Shown here: one piece after another, positions 33,789-44,781 of the stretch
Layout: every line of letters starts with the position of its first letter
How positions within the stretch are numbered: position 1 is the first letter of the stretch
Source of the DNA: Dissophora ornata
Lineage: Eukaryota; Mortierellomycota; Mortierellomycetes; Mortierellales; Mortierellaceae
Assembly: GCA_025201705.1 (NCBI GenBank)
Contig: MU616609.1
Coordinates: 19,549-83,548 of the forward strand
Length of the DNA stretch: 64,000 bases
Direction of reading: 5' to 3'
Translations under genes and position numbers: made by a program
Notes under the pieces: model-generated
Told to the model about the DNA's origin: nothing
Seen by the model: only the letters and a program-made list of their open reading frames with translations
The model's database searches: none

Positions 33789-35205
33789 TTAAAAGCGCCC
33801 CAAGGATGCTTGCTCCTGCTCGAACTCGCCGTCGACGTAGGGAGAATCGATGGTGGCGGGGTTGTTCAATGCACCTGCAGCGGCAATCCTCTCCATTTGA
33901 GCGGCCTTGGTGCAAGCATCCCAGTCCAACCATGTGGTGCACTCAGGGCAGCGGACGGCGTTGAGGGGGACCTTCGTGAGGCAGTAGTCGCACGACTTTT
34001 CGGTGACTTCTGTCTTGGTATTACGTCCGACCTGGTAGACTGTTTCAGAGAAAAAGCGTCAGATTTTCATTTAAGGATGCCAAATGCGGGAAAAATAGAA
34101 GAGATAGATGGGGCGAACAGGTCTCTACATGATGATGGGTTCCTTACGTTTGATAATGAGGAAAACGCAGCCAGAGATGATGAAGAAGTTGATGACGGTC
34201 TGGATGAAGTTACCCCAGTTCCAGGTGATGTTACCATCAGCCTGTGCTATGGCTCTGGTTGGATACTATGGAAAATCAGTGGGATAGAGATAGACGGAGG
34301 ACGTTGGCTTGATTAGAACACCAGAACACCAGGGTAAAACGTTCATTAACGCTGCGAGTAAGACCGCTCGAGTCATTTGACTTTATACAGTACTTACATC
34401 AGTCATGACGGACGTCTTGTTGTGGCGCAGAATGATGAAGTTCTCCTCCAGGTTCTTGCCTGAGGCAAGGGCAATAATGGGAGTGATAATATCAGTCACC
34501 AAACTGGTAACAATCTGCACAGAAGAAGAAAGAAAGAAGGTTAGGGTTGAATACCAGCAGGACTTCTCTCGAGCTCAAATTGAGATACAATGACTGGAGA
34601 CTTACAGCAGTGAAAGCAGCACCTGGATGTACACAAATGACACCAAATGGCATGCAGAAAGAGTGACAGGTTCATGTCAGTATGTGTGATCGAAGAAACA
34701 ATTAGCTACATATGCTATTGTGCCACGAACATACCAATAACGACGGCAACGGCCAAATCAATGACGTTTCCGCGATCCATGAACTTGCGGTAGTCAGCAA
34801 AGAACGAGACACCATGCTTGACTCCAGGCACCTTGCTCACTATGTTTCCGACATTGCCCACACCCTTCTCAACTGCAAGCATGAGTTGTGCAAATATGAA
34901 TCAATATGTTAGACCTCAAGATCTCAGGACAGATCACGGACAGAGTCACCGCCGGGGATTCTACACCCCCGCTGTCTTGGGAGATCCCTGAAGGGAAATG
35001 AGATGGACCCCGATTGCTCGCTTCTCATTTCTTGTGTCACCTCAGACATTGTTGATCAACATTGAAGCACTCTTCTCTCCTTACCCTGTGAGATTCCTCC
35101 ACGAACGACCTGGGTGCCCTGGGAGACGCCTCGGGTGACGGCCCTGACAGGGTTCATACTGCGCTTCTTCGTATCTTTCTCGTCAATGGTGTCCTGTTGG
35201 CTCAT
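33789..35205 (-). CDS. MscL-type mechanosensitive channel with C-terminal zinc ribbon
   Basis: Predicted tension-gated pore of the MscL family. Minus-strand exons: 35205-35085, 34872-34735, 34622-34606, 34514-34398, 34265-34148, 34039-33789; 253 residues. After a basic, disordered N-terminus (~60 residues) comes FMDRGNVIDLAVAVVIGAAF, the MscL N-terminal helix and pore-lining TM1 (about 74-105). A periplasm-like loop is followed by GNFIQTVINFFIISGCVFLI (TM2, about 148-170). The tail has CDYC at 187-190 and CPEC at 201-204, a four-Cys zinc ribbon, followed by an acidic C-terminus. MscL is mainly bacterial; fungal copies are known. The third exon is only 17 nt. The subcellular membrane cannot be told. 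Confidence 0.88.
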
Positions 35206-36600
35206 TGTGGCTAAGTGTGCGGCTGGAACAGTGCTCAAAGTGCAAGAAGGATGAGATAAGGGAGGATGTGAAAGGGATCAAGAAGGAAGAGAGAGCGACG
35301 GAATAGAGAGAAGAGGGAGGGAGGGAAGAAAGAAAAGGGAGATGGAAGAGAAGACAAGGAGGGCTCTGGAAAAATGGAAAAGGAAAGCTGGGAGGTCGAT
35401 GTTGCAGCTGCACCTGCAGCTCGATCTTTTCAAGATTAAGGTTCATGTGAAGCGAGAAGAAAATATAGCCAAGGAGGTACAAACCGTACAGCATAGTGGC
35501 TGAAGACAGCAGCAAAACAAATAGACTACTGTACCTGTCCGGTTTTGTTGCTTGGGGAGGGGTTTGTTTCCCCTCCCGGTCCAATAACAAAGTTGGAACC
35601 CAATGCCAATCACACTTCTGTAGTCATACTCAGTATACTGTTCATGTACCCCGGCTCCTTGTGCTTACGAGAGAAGTCTGCCAGCTGGAGACTCTGCAAT
35701 GATGAATGAGTAATGCGATGGAAGCAACAATAACTACACAGCGCACATCAACGGCAGATGGGACAAGGAAGATACGAAAGAGATAGGGAGGAAGGGAGGA
35801 AGGGGTGAAGGCTGCATGGGCGGTTGTGCGTGGAGAGCCTTCTCGCATGCGTGTGGTTTTTCGCATGCTGTTTACATGTGTACACTTCTTTCCGCATTCG
35901 AGAAAAATCATGCGGGCCCCTGGGTTTTTTTGTTTTCCGTTTGAGCCAAACCGAAAACAACAATACAAGACAGGGATACACTATCCCGCCTTCATTTCTT
36001 TGTGAGAAAGCGTGCTTGTGTCCGCACAACAGTGTGGTGTTCCAGGTTCCACCACTTCGCCTTGTTTCACAGCAGAGAATAGATGAAAGCCAGACAGAAG
36101 CCTATTTTCAGGCCCAGCTACACGTTGAACTGGCAACATATACATGACCAACCCATGTCGAGTGTACAGGTAGGGCGCACCTATTCATCATGTTATGAAA
36201 GAAGAAACGGCGTGTCGACTGCCCATGGACAACCGAGGAAGAGTAATCTCTCTTGTCTGTTTTTCGGACTAAGCGCGATGAAACAAAACGACAAGGCCCC
36301 AGCGGCAAAAGCAAAAGTTTTTAGTTGCCCCGATCCGTCGCTTATGTAATCTGCACCCACAAACACACTCCATGTAAATTACCCGGGCAGTATTTATGTG
36401 TGACAAGACTATGCATGCAGCTCCCTGATGGGCCCGCATCCCCGCTCATTTCCCCTGGGTCTAATGACCATGGTCCTTTGGACCATGTCTGGACCTTGGA
36501 GACAGTGCACCTGGCCGCGCTCTGCCCAGGATGGCCAGTAGAATCTTGAGAACAAAAAATAAATGATGGCCGGTATGATAGTGCAAAGCCGCTGCGGAAT
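35206..36600. other. Promoter region of the MscL-like gene and empty DNA
   Basis: About 35230-35400 is strongly purine-rich on the plus strand, hence pyrimidine-rich on the coding strand of the MscL-like gene. No gene is seen in the remainder. Confidence 0.5.
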
Positions 36601-37680
36601 TAGGTATAGCTCCCACTAGAATCAACGGATTCCAGCAACGACACGCTGGAGAGAGAAGGCTACAAGTTAATACTGTTGTCAAAGACGCCGTGGATGTCAT
36701 TTCTAAGCCTGAGAACTTGCTCACGCTTGCAGGCAGCTTATCGGCAGTCGACAATGCGCACAGCGCGTGGACGAGATCTTGAAACTAAAAACAGTCGGCT
36801 GAAGGATCTACACACGCAGCGTCTCCGCACTGATCCTGCTTGGAAACGACTTTGTTCGAACGGATGTAGTACGCGAGAAACCATGAAGGACGGCCGTCTG
36901 TCTTTCCATTTTAATCCTGATTTTCGGCCTTGACTATTCGCTTGCCATTCAAAGCACCACGCCGACTCTTTCCGCGCTACCTCCACTAGAGAACGAGGGA
37001 CTTATTGCTAGCTTACCGACTGGTTCCTCGTCTAATTCGCCCAGACCCCCACCACAGCTCTCGACAGAGACGATAGAAGCTACTACAGGTGCCTCGCAAG
37101 TTGATGGTTGGTGCTCAAGTTGTAGCCGACACCAAGTTCCAAATCACTTCGGCTAAGTGATTTCAAAGCATGTTGGAATGTGCCCCAAGGACGAGCCGAA
37201 GATACTGCCGATTTTGCTTGTTGGTAATACAGGCATTGGTGTTGGTTCACGCACAAAGGCCTACCAAGAGAGTATGCCTAAGATGCGCTCCCACCACCGT
37301 CGGTACTGCCCCATCGGCATTATCGTACGTCCAAGGTCTGTGTGCTGTGTTTTAGACAGCTCAGTTTGGCCAGATCAAGAAGGATCGTCGGAGGCAAGAT
37401 AAAAATGGCCAAAGTCAATGGTGCCACTAAGCGCACCAACAAGGACTACGTGTCGTTCCGATTCCATCACACTGTCCAACCCCGGGACGCCCAGGAGGCA
37501 ACGGTGATTGTCATATCCCCGGGAGCCTCGTCATTATTCAACCACAAGCCTCTCGCCCCTTTTTCACGACATTATTCGCCGAGTCCAATAACCAAGTCAA
37601 TCGTTATTGGAGATAGCTCCATGCACGCAAAATCCACACATATTCAACGCAGGCACCCTGCAGGACGCAAATAATATTAT
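36600..37680 (+). pseudogene. Degenerate transposon protein with C-terminal zinc-ribbon region (TnpB/Fanzor-like)
   Basis: Coding-like pieces on the plus strand in shifting frames. At about 36795-36870 one frame reads LKDLHTQRLRTDPAWKRLCS. At 37190-37330 another reads ILLVGNTGIGVGSRTKAY. From about 37329 a frame reads RTSKVCVLCFRQLSLARSRR, then KVNGATKR, a PRDAQEA block, and finally PLAPFSRHYSPSP, ending at TAA 37672-37674. The order (glycine-rich LVGNxGxGVGSR, then an NEY-like/TSK-C-x2-C ribbon, then R-D-x-x-x-A) resembles the RuvC end and zinc ribbon of OrfB/TnpB/Fanzor-like proteins abundant in Mortierella-type genomes. The second Cys pair is lost. Frameshifts and stops indicate a fossil. 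The family assignment is from memory. Confidence 0.45.
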
Positions 37681-37959
37681 ACCTCTGCCTAGTAGAGATA
37701 TACGTGCAATGAAGTTGAGCTAGGCGACGCGTTCGGATAGTTGACAGCTCAGTATACTAACCTTTCTATCTTCGGTGAACGAGAGACGATGCCCACAGCC
37801 ATCACCTTTGAGCCAAACTACTGTGCTCATCTTTCTCGGCCACAAGAGCGCCATATTCGGACGATCTGAGGAAATCTCCTTGTCGTGGCTACTATTCCAC
37901 CCTTTTATTTATTGCAATTGGCATCCGGACTGCGCAGAATAAACTTATTGATCGGACGT
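37681..37959. other. Spacer between transposon relic and ABCA gene
   Basis: No gene seen; 3' flank of the ABCA-type gene. Confidence 0.4.
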
Positions 37960-40900
37960 TTACTTGACGGCATCTTCCTTGGCGGCTTTCGCGGCCTCCT
38001 CTTGCTCCTGAAGACTAACAAAGACCTCCTCCAGAGTCGTCAATGATAACCCAACGCTCTTGACGCCTAGGCGGTTCGCAGCAATCTCTTGATCCAAGTG
38101 CGCAAACAACCCCGGAAGAGCCGCCTTCTTGTCCCGAATATACTCCTGGGGAGTCCGTCCATTACGTTGCTCTGCAGTACCAGTCGTAGGTAAAACGTAC
38201 GTAATATCGGTAGCGGTGTTGACATCGATCGTGGCATCTGGGAAGTGTGTCTGAACAATAGCCGTGGTCTTGGCCTCATCGAATAGAACGACTTCATTGC
38301 CATGCTGCGTGCTGCTGAATTGGATATCACTTTGGCTCGCACCATATAGCTGATCTAGCTCACTACGATACTTCTGCTGATCAGTTAACATGGCGCGCCG
38401 CTTTTCGACACTCAGGCGATAACCCAATCCGAAGCGGTTTTTCAAGAACAAGGAGGTTCCGAGGGTCTGGAGCTGTCCATGAGATAAGATCGCGATCCTG
38501 TCACTGAGCGCATCAGCCTCCTCCATCGAGTGCGTGGTGAGCAAGATGGATCTTCCAACTTTGGAGTCCTGCATGAGTTGCCAGATACTCTTTTTAGTGT
38601 ATTCGTCCATTCCCGTGGTAGGCTCATCGAGGAGGACGACTTTCGGATCTCCTAGGAAGGCGAGAGCGACAGAAAGTTTACGCTTCATACCGCCTGAATA
38701 GGTTATAACGCGCTCATGCTTCTTTTCGCGAAGGTAGACATCTTCGAGTAACTGGTCCAAGTACTCATCCAGCAAGGTTTGGTCTTCCGTAGCAGTGGAT
38801 GGTGTGGCGGGGGAACTGTTGTTGCTGTTGCCTGATTTGCGTGCGAGGACCTTGACACCCTTGATTGCGGCATAGAGCTGGATAGTCTCCCATGCTGTCA
38901 GCGTGTCGAAGAGGACATCATGTTGTGGGCAAACACCCATAAGTTTCTGAACCTCGCCGAGCGTTCGAAGATCCATGTCACGTCTCTTCACACCTTCGCT
39001 TCCAGGCATCAAATGTCCGTCGACAATAACAGTTCCAGCGGAAGGGTTGAGTATACCCATGATCATGGACAGAGATGTAGTTTTTCCAGCGCCGTTGTGA
39101 CCCAAGAATCCAAAGATCTCGTTCCGATGGACTTCAAGGTCCAGTCCGGCGACGACTTCGCGCTTCTGGACGCCCGCAAATGGCCCACTGGTACGAGAGG
39201 GACTTGGTGGATAAAAGATTCGGAGTAACATACCAAAGAGCGGAAGGTAATACGCAAATCCCACTTCAGTGGAGAAGATCTTTCGCAGGCCAGTCACTTG
39301 GATGATGCCACGATCCTCAACTGGGACTCTAGAGATATCGCAGTCCTCAAACATGTCTGCATGGTCGCTGCCTTGTTGGAGGTGATGGTTGGACTGTGGG
39401 CGAGGTGCCAGGTTTCTAGTTTGGCCTGCTGCACGCTCGTACTGTCCAATACCCCAGTAGCTAGGTCGCAGGAAGAAATCGAATGGGAGAGCATTTCCAA
39501 ACTCCCCAGGGAAGACCGCGTCGAGGTACCAGGCGAGGAAGTAGTAGAGAACACAGTCAATGGCCAACATCCACAGTGCCTTAGTACAAGGTCCTGTGGA
39601 AATATTGGCAAAAGTGACACCGCCCAGGGCAGCCTCAACACCTGTGATGTAATTAATGGCTCTTCCCAAGGCAACAGAGGGAAGTAGAAAGACGACAGTC
39701 TCGACTGTGGGATTCACAGAGTCCGTGCCGAAAACAAAAGCACTGCAGATGCCGTAAGATCCGACACACAGAGCGAGAAGCAAGAAATTGACGCCGTTGG
39801 TCTTTTTAGGGTCGGGCACGATTACAGAAGCCATGGTTCCGATTGCGGTGGCGTTGAAGGAGAACAGAATCAATAGTAGATAAACGATGAAAGCGTTGGT
39901 GCGGACAAAGATGCGACCAACGAAGAGAATGAGGATCATCAAGGCACAGATAACCAAGTTCTGTGCACTATTGGAATCAAACGCACTGGATTAGCTTTCT
40001 GTTCTCATGAGCTGTACTGCACGAGCACAGGAACGACCAGATATCAGTACTTACTTTTGCATGAGCCAAACAGATGCGAGGTACGCGTTCGAGTTGAGTC
40101 CCATCATCGACATGGACGATCTGATCTTCAGGCTCTTTTCCACAACAAGAATACTTAGCACACCGAGCCATACTGCTTGGAAGCAGAAAATGACATAGAA
40201 CGCGTTAAGCGACGAGTTGATAGATGCCCCTGTGCCCACGAAGTTGGCATACGAAATAAACATTCGTCCTACGCCAGAGGTTCCCGTGCCTGGGTCATTC
40301 TTCAGTGGAAGAGGAGATGACAGCGGAGGCTTCCCGTTGGCTTTGCGGCGCAGGTTGATTACAGCGCGTTCGACGTATGCCTGGGCCGTTGCAAAGCGCG
40401 ACCCGACATAATCGTGATCGACATAGGCAGTGTGATTGGCCACGATCGTGTAGCTGTACTGGGCATTAGACGTCGCGTTGGGGCCAGCAGGCATGCTCAG
40501 GTTGGTGGATGGACCGAGGAAAACGACTCCGACGACAAAGTTGACGGGCGAGACGTCATAGGCGGCGCTCATAGCCTGCTCATTCGCAAAGAACTTTGGG
40601 ACGACAGATTGAGGCTCGGAGGCGGCAAATAGGCCAGAGAGTTCAGAGATGATAGGGTCTGTGGTAGGGATGCCTGTGTAACCGAAGTAGGTGCAAACTG
40701 TCGTGGACTTGCAGGTATCACTGGATAGGAAGGGAAGAGCCTTGACATCCAGGTCTAAATGAGAAGAGACACAGCATTTTTATTATGTTTTTACCGTTTT
40801 CAAGGAATTGATCTTGATGAAGTAGTTGACTGTGGTCGAAAGAGCACTTACGGTTTGGGGCGTCCTTGGCGGACAGATGGAGGAAGACAAGGATAAGCAT

Positions 40901-41351
40901 CATCCAAACAGGCTGGAATACTGCATTACTGTAATTCGCCACGCGATATGAGCAATTATTTCAATAACGCACTCTGTGTCCTGTGCTACCAACTGCAACA
41001 CCCACTCCAATTCATACGATCAACTTACATTGTCTGTGTAAGATCCCTAGTCCGAACCCTGAAGTTTTTAATAATCAGAGCACTGAATTGCTTCGTGCTC
41101 GACGGCTCCGAGGCAACCTCGAACGACATCTGCGCAGTCTGTCGCGAGGTTTGGCCCGGACTCGCCTTCGCGCGTTTGGTGGAGGGGCCCGAGTTGTCGG
41201 TGGTATCCATGTAGAAATTACTGCCGTTGTTGTTAGAGTTGGTTGTACTCAGGAGTGGGTGTGATCCTTCTTTGGGCTGAGAAGGATAAAGTTCTTGCAT
41301 GGAATGTGCTTCCGAATTGTTGGTGGAGGTGGATACGCGAGAGGAGTCCAT
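37960..41351 (-). CDS. ABCA-type ABC half-transporter
   Basis: Lipid-type ABC transporter with one membrane domain and one nucleotide-binding domain. Minus-strand exons: 41351-41029, 40928-40852, 40754-40055, 39967-37960; 1035 residues. About 105 hydrophilic residues precede TM1 (AVFQPVWMMLILVFLHL). A large ectodomain with NxT/S sites follows, then five or more helices at about residues 330-560. The NBD has Walker A GHNGAGKTT (near 660), Q-loop CPQHDVLF, signature YSGGMKRK, Walker B VVLLDEPTTGMD and H-loop TTHSMEEADAL. The C-terminal regulatory region ends VGLSLTTLEEVFVSL, the ABCA hallmark. The last junction uses ATAG then TGCACAG, which keeps the frame. Half-size is usual in fungi with ABCA. 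The substrate is unknown. Confidence 0.9.
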
Positions 41352-44300
41352 GCAGTTTTTATCCCTGCGGTGAGGTAGACGAACTGTGGTAACAAGAGAG
41401 ATCAATGGGGTATAAAGTGTTGCGAGGGTGTCTTATTTGTGGGCAAGCAAGTCGTTGCTTTCGTTGGTGCCTGAGAGTTTGGGCTATGAGAATGGGTCTC
41501 CCTGGTTTTTATAACATTTTGCTTCGCTAAACGATCGTCTTTGAATGAGACTTTCTCTCTGAGGCTGAAGCCAAGCGTCCAATTGCTCAGCATCAAACAA
41601 CTCGCCATCGGCAACGATGATCGACAGCTGGATCTGCAAGCTCTCATATGAAGGCAATACAGTCACAAGTCGAAAATCGACGCTACATTGAGAATACACC
41701 ATCAGGGCTGTAGTCCCAATCACTAAGCACTACATCAATTTTTTTTTCAAAGACGTCTCCGAACGCGGCGAGTAGTTTAGGGATCTGTGTCCACGAATTT
41801 CGATTCTAAAAAACAGCCCACTTTATCAGCCACACAAACATGCCGCTGCCAAGACCTAGATTACATAGAACGCCTCGCTAGCACATGAAGCACTGCCGCT
41901 AATACTGTTTAGGTGGAAGAAAGATCTGGGTCGGCGGAGTTCGGATCTGGTGGTAGAGCTGGGCTCGAACTGGTGCTAGTCGGGCTAGTTGAGCTAGTTG
42001 AGCTCGTGTCCTGCTAGTTATCTCTGGAGACGGTCCTGTCGCAGTAATTGACGGCTGACGATTTGACACCGCCAGTCCCCCTAGTTGTTGGCTTCGACTA
42101 ATTGCTCTACAGACCACTGGGTCTAAAGTACAAAAATGGACATGCGGCACACCTCCGTCTGAAATTCCATCACCCAAAACCATGATTTCAATCCCCAACC
42201 ACTGCAAGTGACTATGATCAACGGATGTAAGTCCACAGCTTCGACCACTTCTGTTGTATGCCGCAAGGGGTTTGGTTCCTGTCTCGGAAGCACGATTAAT
42301 ATCCTGGCGACCTTAGGTTGGCCTTCCAAGTTCCAAACACCCGTGGCGTCCCCATATCGCGGAACTTGCATGTGGCGGATCGACGAAGTTTTGCACTGCT
42401 ACGAATGGAAGGTGGACCCGCCTCTCGAGAATCGATTGCCACAAAAGAGCATAGTTCTCTGTCTCTCTGTCTGACGATCATAAACGGGCAGTCTGTTTCT
42501 CACTCGTTCATCCTCACCCATCCTCCGCAACGATAAAACTCTCTCGATGTGGCGATGGCCATACGTGCAATCGCGGACTCAAATCCTGCTGTTCTTATGT
42601 AAGAGTGCCTAATGAGCCATATGGGTGCCCTCCATTGTATTCTGCTATCCTTTTCCAAGGAGTTCAAGAATAAGCCCAGAAAATCAGTATTGGAAGGAAT
42701 AAATCCATTGCAGACGACTTTTATGTAGCGCCTTCTGCCTGCTACTGTCGCTCACAATGCGGTCTTGTCGGAGGCTCTGGATAACTTGAAATAAACGTTC
42801 GCCGCGCTCCATGGAATGGCCAATTCCGGGCCTAAAGAATCAGCAATAGTACGGAAACTCGAGAAAAATAAGCAGGCTGTCAGATTCAAAACAGACCATC
42901 CTGGCACTCAGAGACATATACAGTTGCCATCAAATAAACAAAAAGGATTTGCGATGATCGATCAAGAGAGAAGCGCGACTATTTAAACCGAAAGAAGCAC
43001 AATCGGACACTACGAAACATCGCCGACAGTCCGCCTTGTCATTCGGCAAGAACAAGACGGCTATAGGGAATTCTCCCAAGAGGCGTGGGATGTCAGCGCA
43101 GCGCATAGGCGTGCTAAACTTTCAGAGTCCTCAGCGAAATGACTAGTGGCGTTCAAGGCCCTTTCATTCACCGTTATTGCCACTGTTTTTTAACACCTGA
43201 ATACCCTCACGAATGCGCAATTTATCTGTAGAGAACTAGATGCGTACATCAAATGAGAGAGAGCGAGAGAGAGGCGGAAAGGGACGTATACATTAGGGCA
43301 TCAATTGACATAGAGAAATACAGACGACAGCATGATTCTAGGCACTCAGGAATCTGGAGAGTACTGCACCAACGGCAAACGGGCATAGCTTATCAGTGCC
43401 TTCCGTGGTCCACGCCTGTCAATTTACAATTTGAAGCGTTTGATTCATCTTATCTCCAGTGTAAATAAGGACGTCGATCATGAAGAAGACGCGCGTCGGC
43501 TTTAGTAGATCGCCACGCCACTATAAGAAAGGTGACTGAGCTTGCAATCAAGCAATGAAAAGGATTGCTGTCCAGTCTATGACTATCATTCAGAGGCCAG
43601 GAAACTAACTAAAAACAACGAGCGAGCCCAAAGAGGAGCGTTAGCTAGGATAAACCAGCGAAATGGGACATCGAGTAGACGACTGAAATGGGCACCCCGC
43701 GCAAATTCTTGTCCATAAATGAAAATGCGTTCAATCAGGCCAACATTCGATCTGTTTGTCGATGTTCAAACCGACAGCACTTCCCCATCCTTTTTCACGC
43801 TGTCAGAAATTTTGGCAATGAGCAATGGCATTTAGCCAGTTTTATTCAAAGCTTCTATCCTCACAGCATGGGCTTGCCGTCAGTCAGCAACCTCGCTGTC
43901 GTTCCTAGTGAACTCAACAAGGCGCTGTGCAGAGTACACCGCGGGCAGGTCACAAGCCATGGTACCCCAAATATTGGGCAGAACAAACAAGTTCCCACAA
44001 GAGGGACAAAACATCATAGGTGATAGAGAGACGCCTTCCATGAGGCAAGCGGTCATTTCTTGAGACCCAGCCAGACTCATAAAGCAGCACAAAGTACATT
44101 TGAATACAGATTAAAAGGGGCCTATACAAACAAACATGGCCTGTCTATACCCGTTGCTGTAGTGTCCAAGGCCAGGATGATCCAGCGTTACTCGTGCCTT
44201 ACATAAACTGGGTTGTCGACCATTGCAACCGTCTGCAACATGCATACCGCTTCTCCTTGGTGAGCTGCCAAAGGCGATCACAAGTGTGCACAGGGCATAA

Positions 44301-44781
44301 ACTTATCCCTTCCCAATACAAGTTAACAAAAAATACGGCATCCGAGGTCTTTCGGTTACTTGAATTCATCGCCGGCGTTGACTAGCATGCTGAACAGTAA
44401 AAAAAAAGTGATGGCAAATGCTGTTTGAGTGCATTGGAACGCGCGAAATGAGATGCAAACCGTACAGAGAGTGCAAGCCATTGTCCTGGTCTTCTACAAG
44501 AAGTCACCGCAGACGAAGACGAAAATTACGTCACCGAAGTGACGAACCGAGCACGCTCTCCTGAATCCAAAGCACTGTGCAATCAATCTATGCCCTGCCA
44601 TTTTGTCCTTGCCAGTGCTTATTTTTTCTCCATTCTCCCGCATCTCCCACTTCAATCCGCCCTCTCTCATTGACCTTCGTAAAGGCCTTGATTTCTTTGT
44701 GCGACGCAATATTAATATCAACGACACCAACATCAAATCCAGAGAACTTTGTCCGACGATTCAATACTTCGTACCCGCATA
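41352..44781. other. Gene-poor region between ABCA and SF3B1
   Basis: No intact gene. Minus-strand coding-like pieces at 41.4-42.5 kb have their own entry. From 42.5 to 44.4 kb I see nothing recognisable. The last ~250 bp is the SF3B1 promoter and leader. Confidence 0.45.
41484..42481 (-). pseudogene. Degenerate minus-strand coding fragments, unknown family
   Basis: Three open pieces in different frames follow each other on the minus strand. Around 42350 one reads YGDATGVWNLEGQPKVARIL then NPLRHTTEVVEAVDLHPL. Further on, 41723-41484 reads MVYSQCSVDFRLVTVLP and SIIVADGELFDAEQLDAWL. Composition is protein-like, but stops separate the pieces and no family is evident to me. This could be a decayed gene or transposon protein. 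Splicing might rescue part of it, but I found no convincing set of junctions. Confidence 0.3.
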
